Notes: a model not told the origin generated them from the sequence alone. A stretch of 15,304 nt of DNA from Phoronis ovalis (GCA_028565635.1 JAOXYB010028190.1:1-15304), one strand, 5' to 3'. Shown: positions 1-8,978, numbered from the stretch's first letter. A program made the numbers and translations.

Positions 1-151
1 AAACCAGTTGTATGGATAATTGCTATCTATTTTGCAGAAGTATTGGTATATATTATTGTTTTTTTTAATTAAAAAAATTCTACAAAAATAAACCTTACAT
101 CGCTCGTCCATCCAAACATAACCATTGAAAGTTGCTCGTTTAAAATTGCAG

Positions 152-601
152 ATTGGGTCTTGGAAAAATTTGCCATATTTGAGAAAGTTTATCTCTGCTT
201 TTATCTTGTCTTCGTGCAAATCCTACCATGCATTATCATGGGTATTCTAACTGTGTTACTTATACGCTCTATGAGAGCCTCGATCACTATTCTTCGACGC
301 ATGCCACAAGTACAACAAATGGCCGAAATAAAACAAATACAGGAAAGAAACCGTACGACAAAGATGTTGGGTGCTCTCGTAGTAGTGTGTTTAGTGACTG
401 AAATTCCAGTGATACCTCATATCGCGCTTTATTTAGCTGAAGTTTTACAAAATGTACATCGATTTACCAAAGAACATGCTGTCAGATCGGTTTTAAAGCT
501 AGTACTCGTGAGCTCTCCAATAAATTGTATTATCTACAACAATGAATAAACAATTTAGAGAAACATTTCTACGACTGTTTAGAAGAAAGAAAGAGGGTTG
601 A
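152..601 (+). pseudogene. Last exon of a peptide GPCR (TM5-TM7), frameshifted before its C-terminal tail
   Basis: A 3' splice site (ttgcag, AG at 150-151) opens an exon whose frame begins W-V-L-E-K-F and runs to a TAA at 547-549. Three hydrophobic segments match TM5 (about 200-268), TM6 (about 361-435) and TM7 (about 487-540) of a class A GPCR. Between TM5 and TM6 lies a basic loop ending in R-N-R-T-T-K-M-L. The TM6 signature T-E-I-P and TM7 N-x-I-I-Y recall the myosuppressin/sex-peptide-receptor-like (DMSR-type) peptide receptors. The typical tail start M-N-K-Q-F-R-E-T-F is present but in the next frame (ATG at 542-544), running to a TGA at 599-601. Two bases lost, or one gained, near 535-543 would explain this. 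TM1-TM4 must lie upstream of the window if the gene is real. The family assignment is from recognition, not a search. It may be a pseudogene, a null allele or a sequencing error. Confidence 0.72.
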
Positions 602-1161
602 TAGACTGCTAGAGCGATTAATTACATAGTTTAAGTTTGTTTTAATAGTATGCAGGCTTAACTAAAATACCCAAGCCTGATCATGATATTACTGAATTAG
701 TTGTAAACTGCTTTGCGGGAAGTTATACGTTTCTGACTTCAATGCAGAGATGTTATCCACAAAAATAGAATATGATAATTTGAATGTAATCTGAAATGCA
801 TCATCTCCGCCTCATTTTATTGAGAAAATAGTAAGAGCGGTAAACATAGATAGCCATTTAGCAAAGGCTGCAAGGGTTTCTGTTATTGACTTCAATGTCC
901 TTTGTATGATCATGAGAGCAGTGGCATGGTTTTATGGCAAAACCATCTATATTATACAAAAAAGTTCATATTTTGAAGATTATTAGCATATTTAAAGTAT
1001 GAGTATCATTTAATGAATTTGTAAGGTTACGGTAAATACTTAAAAATTGTGTTGTAAATGTTGTTGCATTGTGTGCTCTTTTGCTGTAGTGCTACAGTTT
1101 TTAATCTAATGGCTATACACTGCTGTGATGTACGGCTGTAATAGGAAAAAAAATAAGTACA

Positions 1162-1181
1162 TTAGCCTGTCCACAGGCTAA
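1162..1181. repeat. 20-bp palindrome, 9-bp arms
   Basis: The arms TTAGCCTGT and ACAGGCTAA are perfect reverse complements separated by only two bases (CC). It stands alone in AT-rich DNA. It could be the core of an old foldback element or chance; no function is assigned. Confidence 0.6.
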
Positions 1182-1872
1182 GGAAGGACTAATTATACGA
1201 CTATTTAATATACTGATAGTTGACAATTTCGATAATTTTACTCATATTTCGTCATTTATAACAGTACTATCAATAAATTGCTCATCATTAGTACTGAAAC
1301 TGGAAATACATAAAATTGGGGTCATTCTTATCAAACTATCAACATTTTAATATGACTAAATGTATGTTACAGAGTTGAAAAAGTATAATTTATCATCACT
1401 TTAGGCAATTTCAGTGAAATAAATGTTCAATGATATATTGTTCATTATTCAGACTAAGTCCAGTCTAGAAATACATGTGAGAATTCATGTTAAATTTTCT
1501 GATTACGTGCAAAGAGAGTCAATGTTCCTTGACCTCTTACCCGCGTGACATCACAATGTTATATACAATCGGGGAAACTTGAGCATCTGATAAATGTTAC
1601 CTTAATATCTGAGCGTAATGACGTACCCACACGGGATATTCACACCAAAGTGCTGTCAAGAAATATGAAAACACCAAATTTACGTTTTTATAGCTTTATA
1701 GGTTGTTATTTCAAAAAAAAACTTCCTTGCGATGAGAACAGTATCTCCCTTATGTACATACTCTTATAATCACTGCTTCTGTGTTATGTTCCTGGACCTG
1801 TTTTTCATAAGGGTGAATTACCTTAGTGCGTGCCTCATCACGCTCGATTCAAGAAGCACGTAAACATTTATC

Positions 1873-1953
1873 GGACGCTTATTTTTCCCCGACTCTAATA
1901 CCATAACAAATCTTAGAGCATCAACTCCTCAGGGGGAAAAATGGATTGCGTCC
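1873..1953. repeat. Imperfect inverted repeat (foldback remnant)
   Basis: The left arm GGACGC-tt-ATTTTTCCCC (1873-1890) pairs with GGGGAAAAAT-ggatt-GCGTCC (1933-1953). That gives sixteen paired bases, interrupted by unequal internal loops of 2 and 5 bases, around a central spacer of 42 bases. Weaker complementarity continues a few bases outward. It looks like a decayed foldback or MITE remnant; no target-site duplication is evident. Confidence 0.5.
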
Positions 1954-3082
1954 ATTGTAAATCACCTTGTTTGGAAGGCGAGTAGTTCACTATCCACACG
2001 CGGTAACTGGTAATTTCGCATTAAATACACTGTAATATAGATAAAGTCTTTATTAAGACCTTATCGGCGGTATCCTCGGGAACCAGGTGATAACATGTAT
2101 CGCGATGAATCAACATGATGAGAGGTGAGTGATTGAGTACACACCTACTGTTAGACGATCTACAATTAGAGATGGTTATCGAATTGCTACAAAAATAGGT
2201 GAGTTTAATATGTTTATTGTGAAGAAGGTGAAGAATTTGGGCAGCCGAACTTCTCAAAATCTCATAAAACCCGATAAATCAAACATGACATAATACGTTG
2301 TACAACGCGCGATGTAACTATTCTTGGAATGAATCAAAACCAGGTATACAAATAACACAAATAAATGTAAAACGACATATAACACCAATGCTTCTACGTA
2401 TACATTGATTTATTTTATTTTAAAAGCTAATATTATTTTCACTCAACAAAATGATTTACCTTTCAAACAAAAACAACTAAAAAAGCCTGTGCCAGGAAGG
2501 AAAAAATAAAAAAAACACAAATTTAAAAATTTTGCACTTTATCCAGCAAGTCCATTGTGCCAGCACTACGGTTACATCAATTGTGACCTTATGACAGATC
2601 CTCATCATTAAGTTCAGGAATTAGTTACTGCTGAAAATATCCTATTTTAAAAATCATAATATTTAGTTTCTATAGAATGTTTACATTATTAAGTATCTTT
2701 TAAGAACAGATGAATTAAAAACAGATATTTAAATACTTGCGCATGTGCAGAAGTTAACTTCCTGTGTAAACATTAAAATGCTAAGTTCTTAGTAATTAAC
2801 ACCAATGCATATTAATATTTAAAAGGTGGCCTTAAAAGCAAGCGTTTCCACATCACAGATGCTTAAAATTATTAGATACATTATCTGTGAGTCATTTCCT
2901 TATACATTTCTGTTCTGTTATCACATGTTTCTTATGTTCAGCTGGGACAGAAGTGCCGAGTTACGTTTCTTATACTTTAAATAATATGTGTCCAAAAATC
3001 ACTGTTTTTTCATAAAATTGCATTAGATTTGAACCTGGATCTGTGGTTTGGACAAAAAAAAATAATCATGTTTAATGTAGAA

Positions 3083-3387
3083 TAAACCAGGGATGAAATA
3101 GGAAAATATATCTTAAACTCCATCAGTAGAAAAACTGGAGGAAGTCAGAAAGTTCAGACAAATGTCTAATATATTTTTTAATAACAGTCTGAACTTTCTG
3201 ACTTCCTCCAGCTTTTCTACTGATGGACTTTTTTGAAGTTTAAGATTCCTAACTAAAGGTAGTTGTAACACTTTGTACATATTTTGTCTGGATGCTTACT
3301 ATCAATATCCGTATTAATGTCTGTACTGCAATACGTGCTTATATTGACAGATTATGTATCTTTTTTTCTTATTTCATCCCTGCTTTA
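3083..3387. mobile_element. MITE-like foldback element flanked by TA
   Basis: Two 16-bp terminal inverted repeats, 3085-3100 (AACCAGGGATGAAATA) and 3370-3385 (reverse complement AAGCAGGGATGAAATA), differ at one base. Each is flanked outside by TA (3083-3084 and 3386-3387), as expected for a TA target-site duplication of the Tc1/mariner type. Inside lies a long hairpin (3119-3227). A further shared stretch, TCTTAAACT, occurs just outside the hairpin on both sides, interrupted on the right by about 10 extra bases. There is no transposase frame, so it is non-autonomous. The ends also resemble hAT termini (CAGGGATG), but no 8-bp duplication was found, so the superfamily is uncertain. Confidence 0.7.
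3119..3227. repeat. 41-bp near-perfect hairpin inside the MITE-like element
   Basis: The arms 3119-3159 and 3187-3227 are reverse complements at 40 of 41 positions, the exception being an A/G difference in the middle. The spacer is a 27-nt AT-rich loop. If transcribed, it would fold into a long double-stranded stem that could feed small-RNA processing, though nothing shows that it is transcribed. Confidence 0.85.
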
Positions 3388-3494
3388 ATTTGTGCTCTAC
3401 AACAGCACAGTCTCTATCTGAACAAACTATGTAATTTGCATATATGAAAATCATATGCATGCGTATGTTCTAAGCCTGGATATAATATGATGCG

Positions 3495-3518
3495 TATATA
3501 TATATATATATATATATA
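3495..3518. repeat. (TA)12 microsatellite
   Basis: Twelve uninterrupted TA dinucleotides between the MITE-like element and the Helentron-like element. Likely length-polymorphic. Confidence 0.9.
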
Positions 3519-3780
3519 AGTGAATAACCGAATTTACACGTGTGCAACACAATAAGCACCTCCTTGAATTTAAGAGCTCCGCATATCGGAAGCGCATCAA
3601 AGTAGAATAAAGCACTTCGAGATATTTGAAGATAGAAGCGAATTAAAGCATGCCAGTGTGAATGGAAAGTGAAGCGCTTTATCATAGAGCGTTTTATTAT
3701 GAAGCGCGCTCCAAGTGTAAGTGTGAATTGGGCTAATTAGGGTTGCTCCTATAAGGGAGCAAGCCTATTGGTATTGTACG

Positions 3781-3817
3781 ATTTCTTTCTTCTTCTTCTT
3801 CTTTTTTGTTTCTTCTT
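3781..3817. repeat. TTC-rich (pyrimidine) microsatellite
   Basis: A run of imperfect TTC/TTTC units, interrupted by short T-runs, sits directly before the first 267-bp tandem unit. It is strongly strand-asymmetric (pyrimidine on +). Confidence 0.8.
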
Positions 3818-4440
3818 CCAATTTTCTGCAAGCTACATCTCGAAAACGGTTACTGCTGGGGACATGGTACTTCAGGTGTGACATGCCCAGGGTAAGCTAT
3901 TGTTGACCTTGAGGTCAAACGATCATTTGGAGGTCAAAGGTCAAATTTTTAAAATTGCTTAAAATGTTCAAAAGTGATGGTGTCAAGTTACGACAAAGTA
4001 ATTTTGATGACTTTTTAAAATATTTCAGTACTAAAAGGTGTTTTTTTTATGTTTTGGCATGTTTTTAATTAATTTATTGATCTTCCAATTTTCAATAAGC
4101 TATACCTTGAAGACTGTTACAGTTATGGACACGGTACTTGAGGTGTAACATCTGTACCGGATACCATTGCTGACCTTGCGGTCAAAAGATCATTTGGAAG
4201 TCAAAGGTCAAATTTGAAAAGAAATTCAAAATGTTGTAAAATGATTATATTAAGTTACAACGAAGTATTTTAGATGATATTTGATAATATTTCGGTACTA
4301 AAAGGGTTCATTTTTATTTTTTGGCATCTTTTCAATTAATTTATTGATCTTCCAATTTTCACTAAGCTATATCTTGAAATCTGTTACAGTTAAGGACATG
4401 ATATTTGAGGTTTGACATCCTCAGCAGGGTAGGCCATTTC
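3815..4440. repeat. 267-bp tandem repeat, about 2.4 copies
   Basis: The units start at cttcca, at 3815, 4082 and 4349: exactly 267 bp apart twice. Shared landmarks in each unit are the opening CTTCCAATTTTC, a following aagcta, a gttac-ag-gga-catgg-like block, and a gg-tgtgacat-like block. The first two also share the TGACCTTG and TCATTTGGA(G/A)GTCAAAGGTCAAA blocks. The third copy is truncated near 4440, after which the sequence diverges. Copies have drifted by substitutions, so this is not a recent expansion. Confidence 0.82.
3904..3943 (+). promoter_or_regulatory. Nuclear-receptor-type half-sites (everted repeat plus DR1)
   Basis: TGACCTTGAGGTCA (3904-3917) is a perfect everted pair of AGGTCA half-sites with a 2-bp spacer. 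AGGTCAAAGGTCA (3931-3943) is an exact direct repeat with 1-bp spacing (DR1), the consensus form bound by RXR/HNF4-type receptors. The second tandem unit keeps both with one mismatch each (4171-4184 and 4198-4210). The motif match is exact; that any receptor binds here is speculation. Confidence 0.4.
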
Positions 4441-4529
4441 AAAAATGATGTTGAAAGATGATTTACAGATCAGGTAACGTTCATATAAGCCAATTTTAGC
4501 AACCCTGCCTTTGGTAAAAGGCTATCTAG

Positions 4530-7427
4530 TTGTTTAATTGTGTTGCAAAAACTTCAAATAAATTCTACTACTGGCATTCCATAGTATTCATTCAATTCTG
4601 ATGCACTTTATTTAAAGGGCTATTGAAAAAAAAAATTGTTACGACTTAAAGTTTAATTGTCTAATACTGACTTAAAGTCTTTAATATTATAAAAAGAGAC
4701 ATTAAAAAAAATTAGGGTAATGCAAAATAGTTGATGAAACAAGCGTAATTCTTTACCTAATTATCGCACTTTCACCAGACTGTATGTAGAACAATTTAAA
4801 TATATGTCTTGCTCCCTTAAAATATATTGAACAGCTCATAGACATGCAGCATCTGGTATTGCTGATATATTTAGAAGATATTTAATACATTATCTGGCAT
4901 TAATTTGATGGTAATAAAATGGCTTATTTTTTGTCAAAATCCATGGTTTGGGTAAATCATGACCTGGCCGCTGTTTAACCTCTATTATAAGACGTCACAC
5001 CAGATGTTTCCTATCCTAAACCCAGCAGGGCTCTGTAACTAAATGTACAAGACATTTTCAGCAGTGTAGTTTGCATTAGTTTGTCTCATGTACTCGATTT
5101 ATGAACGATTACTAGAAATGGACCTGACGCTTCTCGCAGGTAAGGTCCTCATATAGATCAACGGTCCTTACCTATTATCCTCTGCGGGTAAGCACAAGAC
5201 ACGCATATGCATGCATGATCAAGTATTATAGTTGGGGAAACATAAGCATCCGTTAAATGTATGGTTATCACAACGACCGAACTATTATCATATATTTGTA
5301 ATTCTTATCAGGTGATGAAATATAATACGGAATAAAACATCCGTACAGGTATTTTTAACTGTGTGAAGGAAATGAGTGCCCTGGAATGAATGATCAGAGG
5401 ACAATTATTTTCAGGAATAAATATTCTCTGGCATTTGTAGATTTAAGAGTCCCGATTTAGTTATTCCTGTATAAATATTTGTCCACGCTCTAACTAGTTA
5501 TCCGGATTTTGAGACATTTTGAGACTATTTCATGGAAAGCCGGTGTTGATTTCGTCGTGTATAATGATTTCACATCCATCTTGACAATATATATAAACTG
5601 CGAAGTGTTACAGGAATTATTAATTTGTATTTCATACAGTAGGAAATGCGCAAATTAATTAACCATGTGGCATCTATGACATAATGTTATAGATCGAGCT
5701 TGTAATTGAAAAATTGTTGATCGATATCTACTATATGGGAGTATGGTCATCAGATCTTCTTCTTGTCTGCTGAGAATCTGAAAATACACTGTATTGTTAG
5801 AATTATTTTCTAAAGCTGTATCCTAGAAAGATAAGTAATGAAAGCATTTCGTACATTTATTCTGATAAAATAAACTTAAATTCCTAACAATTTAATGTTA
5901 TTAACCTATGTATGGAAATACCACAAGGTAACTGATATATACTGTTCACCTTTCATGAAAAAAAATATTTGTGAAGCGTTCACTGCCAGTTTTAGAAGTA
6001 TGCCGACTAGCTTTATTCTTCATTCTACAATTTGCAGTTTTCAGTTAATTCAAGTATGTACGGATCAAGTAAAGGTTATTGCTTCTTGGTTCCCTTTTCA
6101 TCAATTCTCACGTTGTTTCGTTTTAGAACTTCTGCCGATCTCCATATGCTAAAATTAAATAAAAAGTCTTAAAATAGCAAATGTATGCATTGCATACTTT
6201 TAATGTTTATGTTACTTTGGAATTTATAGTACGTTTTACTAACATAAATTACCTGTTGAGATATGTCTTCCGTCATAGCGTCCCTTTTGAATTTCTGAGC
6301 TTTATGAAGAGAGCCAATTTCGTTTTTTTAATTTGCTTACTGAAAACTCCGGTTCCTACATCTCTTGCTCCCTTATGACATGTCGTTTACTCTGCACTTC
6401 CTGTTTCAATTTCTAAGGGCAGTCCAGGTTCTATACAAGTGATAAATACAATCAAATATCATATAAGACAAAGCACTGATAAGTAGACAGTCATAAAGAT
6501 GAGCATAATATAGGAAATCGCTGACAACATCGTGTATAGATAACATAACATTATGGTAGTATACCTATGAATGGTAGGATGCCGTAAGACGACTTTCGAT
6601 GTAAAAGAGCGTTGCAAAGCCTGGCGACAAATTATCGTCCCTTATCTGAAATTATTACCAGCGGGCAAGCCAGTATGCAATTGTCAAATAAAAATACGTT
6701 GACCAAAATTTCAAGTTACAATTCAAAAGCAGATGACGAGGATAAATTAACTACCAATTTATAAATTTAATTATATTCTAAATCTTATAAATAGATCCAG
6801 ACTATAATAATTATACGTATCGAGCAAATAATTTCACCAGATTGGTAATATATTACCATATTAATTATAATTATTTATGACACAACCAAATATAAATAAC
6901 AATCTACAAGTATATCAAAGAAACAGTAAATTTATTAGCCTCGAATTCATATTTCAAGCAGACACTCAGCAACTCCCCGTTCTGATCTATCCGGCCGGTA
7001 GTGCTTTGGATTCAGTCCATTTTCTATAATGAATCGGTTACATTACAAATGTATTTATTCTTGTGTTTTTTTTAGTTTCTGGTAGCAGCTGTTACTTCCA
7101 ATTAAGTCTATTTAAGTAGATAGAAAAGGAGTGTTGAAAAACAATCAGGGACCTGGGACCGTGAGCGACCCTAATTTAATTACCCCTATTTTTTATTTAT
7201 TTCCCCCAAACCCAGAGAAAGCCCTCCCAGCCCCAGCAATTGAGACAACGGAAGCATGTCTTAGCTTGCGTTTGATGTAAAATAAAAAGAGATCGTAGTT
7301 TTTTTATTATTTATTAATGATAAATGTAAAGTTTTTACATTCATTGTTATCTAAACATCATTTTTTACAAACATATTTTAGACATGAAAGACAACAAAAC
7401 ATTAAAATAAAATCGTTATATAGCTAT
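4530..7427. other. Gene-free stretch
   Basis: No credible gene. The longest open frames (5895-6152 and 6181-6378, +) lack recognisable domains, splice signals or neighbours that fit. The stretch around 6740-6940 is very AT-rich and contains a perfect 16-bp palindrome (6843-6858). A short imperfect inverted pair, aggtaaggtcc and ggtccttacct, lies near 5138-5175. Nothing else stands out. Confidence 0.55.
6843..6858. repeat. Perfect 16-bp AT-rich palindrome
   Basis: TGGTAATATATTACCA is its own reverse complement. In DNA this AT-rich a palindrome of this size can occur by chance; recorded for completeness. Confidence 0.6.
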
Positions 7428-7748
7428 TTATATATTCGAATCGCGATAAAACGTGTCCAGAAATCTTTGTTCATTCTTTTCAGTTTGTTCCAAATGTCGT
7501 TCACGTTTAGAACATATTTTTATCATCTTTATAACTTATCCAAGTTTAGGCGGTCTTAAATCGTACGGACTTCGCTCATAACTTTTGTACTTAGTTCTGA
7601 CATCCAAGTTTGGTGAAGCGGATGCCTCCTCAGAAGTCGTATTGTGTGACTCAATAGAAGGGAGCCCCATGTCGTGTCTGTATTTGTTCAAGGTTTTTAG
7701 GAATGCATGCTGGTGTTCGTTCATTTTCCTATTCTGCCTGCGGATGAG
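7428..7748 (-). pseudogene. Unidentified short frames, 3' part of the virus-derived block
   Basis: Read on the - strand, an open frame enters from about 7748 (L-N-L-I-R-R-Q-N-R-K), passes an ATG at 7724, and reaches a TAA at 7536-7538. The product is charged and polar, with an R-P-P-K-L-G ending. In the same frame the reading resumes at once after the stop, with an ATG at 7526, and gives 32 more polar residues to a TAA at 7428-7430. The stop may therefore be an inactivating mutation in a single small gene of about 100 residues. I recognise no family. It lies on the same strand as the decayed ATPase and downstream of it, so it is probably part of the same inserted element. Confidence 0.4.
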
Positions 7749-7760
7749 GTTTAGCTATAT

Positions 7761-7904
7761 TTACAAATGTTGTTTACTGTTTCTACTTTGAATGTATGTT
7801 GGTGGATCGTTTAGTGGTACCTCCACATACAGCAAGGACGGTACAGGGGTATCTAGGAATCCTGCATTTTCTTGTCTAGGAAATTCGATCAAATTATCTA
7901 CAAA
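7761..7904 (-). pseudogene. Unidentified 47-codon frame in the virus-derived block
   Basis: On the - strand the frame opens after a TGA just upstream of 7904 and reads V-D-N-L-I-E-F-P-R-Q-E, then a proline-rich stretch (T-P-V-P-S, P-L-N-D-P-P-T-Y), to a TAA at 7761-7763. It has no ATG and is not a repeat. Its composition is protein-like, unlike the surrounding non-coding DNA. It is wedged between the glutamine-rich frame and the small polar frame, both on the same strand. Probably a remnant of a coding region in the same element; family unknown. Confidence 0.35.
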
Positions 7905-7934
7905 TCATGTAGAATCGGCTACTGTTGGATTAAA

Positions 7935-8168
7935 TCACTCCTGCTGTTGTTGTTGCTGTTGGTGTTGAAGGGTATTATATCCACGTAACTGAGACTGTCT
8001 TTGGAGGTTATTCAAATAATCTTGTTGTACGTTATAAATGGAATATGTATCACCCGGTAGTATATCGTATCGATTTAACGTGTGTTGCATTTCCAATTGA
8101 TTGGGTTTCATCCTAGGGTAATTGGAAGGAACCCATGGCAGATCATAAGGTATGAAACCATAGCTCAC
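7935..8168 (-). pseudogene. Unidentified frame with C-terminal poly-Gln, downstream of the ATPase remnant
   Basis: A frame of about 77 codons, open further upstream past its nominal GTG start to roughly 8250. It is rich in Pro, Tyr and Asn (P-Y-D-L-P-W-V-P near the front, R-Y-D-I-L-P-G-D-T-Y in the middle) and ends in H-Q7-E before a TGA at 7935-7937. The glutamine run is encoded by mixed CAA/CAG codons. It overlaps the degraded tail of the ATPase in another frame, so it may be a continuation of that gene after a frameshift or the next gene of the element. No family recognised. Confidence 0.4.
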
Positions 8169-8189
8169 CTCGTGAATTCGAAAATGTTT

Positions 8190-8866
8190 TGTTTCCGTAG
8201 ATGGTTCGCTTTTTACCCAGGTATAAGATATTACTTCTTAACCTATCATTATCTGAAATCTGCGGCTTATTGTCTATATGAACAAATTTCCGTGAGATCG
8301 TTTAGTGACATTTTCATAAACACTTAATAGCTTTTCTGGATTCAAGAGATACATTTGTCTTGCCAACATGTGGCCCTGTTGTTGATCTCGAGGAGGACCA
8401 TGTAATATACGTATTTAAACTTCAGGTGCGACTTTCTCTACCTTGATAATACATATTCTGTACCAATAATATCACTAACAAATTGCGATAATGGCTCCTT
8501 AAAAATTCTGGTGAAAAGTATTGAAGTACGTTTATCATTTCCTGTTTCTGCCATTAAATCATCAATCGATCATGATAAGATTGTTGTTTTGTTGCGAATC
8601 GAAATACGTTTTGTCTTGCATGTTATCAATAATGTTTAATGTTAGGTAAAATACGCGGCATCTATTGATAGGCAGTTTACCCCTGAGCATAGTACGTACC
8701 ATTCGATTCTCTCAGGTGCTGGATGAATCATTTGTCTTGCATGAGTCAACAATATTTGTACCCCCACGGTTTTACAGGAGCCAGTTGGCCCTGCCGCTAT
8801 AATGGTAAAGGGATGAGATAACATCATCTTATATTGATGAGGAGATGCAGTTGCTGGTGTAATCAC
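8190..8866 (-). pseudogene. Decayed A32-like (FtsK/HerA-type) packaging ATPase, Polinton/adintovirus-like
   Basis: The first frame (8866 to 8642) reads H-P-F-T-I-I-A-A-G-P-T-G-S-C-K-T, the P-loop arrangement of A32-like genome-packaging ATPases, then P-A-P-E-R-I-E-W. The P-loop itself is 8768-8791. Further family landmarks follow in order on the same strand but in shifting frames: a Walker B region split by a frameshift (about 8553-8581), L-F-T-R near 8508-8520, V-Q-N-M-Y-Y-Q-G-R-E-S-R (about 8425-8465), an in-frame TGA (8422-8424), P-R-D-Q-Q-Q near 8380-8395, L-A-R-Q-M (8352-8366) and R-L-R-S-N-I (8227-8244). The glycine before the P-loop lysine is cysteine. At least three frameshifts and a stop show the copy cannot work. 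Such ATPases load DNA into virus capsids. This is an old integrated copy; whether it came from a Polinton or an adintovirus-like virus cannot be told here. Confidence 0.66.
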
Positions 8867-8949
8867 TAAATGTTGTATACGATCGAGTGAAAATGAGGCT
8901 GATTTTGATATATAAATAAAAAACGCCGATATTCTTTAGTATAGTCTAG

Positions 8950-8978
8950 GATATATAAAACTCTGAGTTTTATATATC
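8950..8978. repeat. Perfect 13-bp hairpin
   Basis: GATATATAAAACT and AGTTTTATATATC pair perfectly across a 3-nt loop (CTG), and partial complementarity continues outward for about 10 more bases on each side. It sits about 85 bp from the ATPase remnant, on the side where that gene would begin. It may mark an edge of the inserted element or be an unrelated foldback. Confidence 0.7.

Larger units (their letters stand above)
602..3082. other. Gene-free stretch with small foldbacks
   Basis: Nothing here reads as a gene. Open frames are under 80 codons, hydrophobic or low-complexity, and lack splice-site support. Base composition is AT-rich throughout. Structured elements are a 20-bp palindrome (1162-1181) and an imperfect inverted repeat (1873-1953), both listed separately. 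A short segment at 1571-1597 recurs imperfectly at 5234-5260. Confidence 0.6.
3738..4529. mobile_element. Candidate non-autonomous Helentron/pearl-like element with tandem-repeat core
   Basis: The left end carries AGGGTTGCT (3739-3747), repeated inverted as AGCAACCCT (4498-4506). The left sub-terminal region also forms a perfect 7-bp hairpin, TTGCTCC/GGAGCAA (3743-3762). The right end has a hairpin, GCCTTT-ggta-AAAGGC (4507-4522), then three bases and CTAG (4526-4529) before TT. Sub-terminal inverted repeats, a 3' hairpin close to the end and insertion next to T-rich sequence are features of Helentron-derived elements. A TTC-rich microsatellite followed by tandem core repeats is the layout of bivalve pearl elements. 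No Rep/helicase frame is present. The exact ends are inferred by structure only and could be off by several bases. Confidence 0.5.

Noticed and set aside
1545-1769. + strand open frame of 74 codons
   Set aside because: Low-complexity, no recognisable motif, no supporting signals.
2021-2257. - strand open frame of 78 codons
   Set aside because: No family resemblance, and its composition fits random AT-rich sequence.
3020-3060. tRNA-like T-loop (GGTTCAAATC on the - strand)
   Set aside because: The flanking bases do not pair as a T stem, and no acceptor, D or anticodon arm can be placed.
5895-6378. Two consecutive + strand open frames, the first with an I-Y-C-S-P-F-M-K-K segment recalling a GPCR helix 8
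   Set aside because: No TM7 or N-P-x-x-Y precedes the segment and the rest of the frame is not membrane-like. No splice sites fit. Probably chance.
7180-7270. Short Gly/Leu-rich frame on the - strand (start about 7260)
   Set aside because: Only about 23 codons and low-complexity; cannot be tied to the virus-derived block with confidence.
8082-8327. + strand open frame of 81 codons
   Set aside because: It lies opposite the virus-derived block, where the - strand carries the recognisable motifs.
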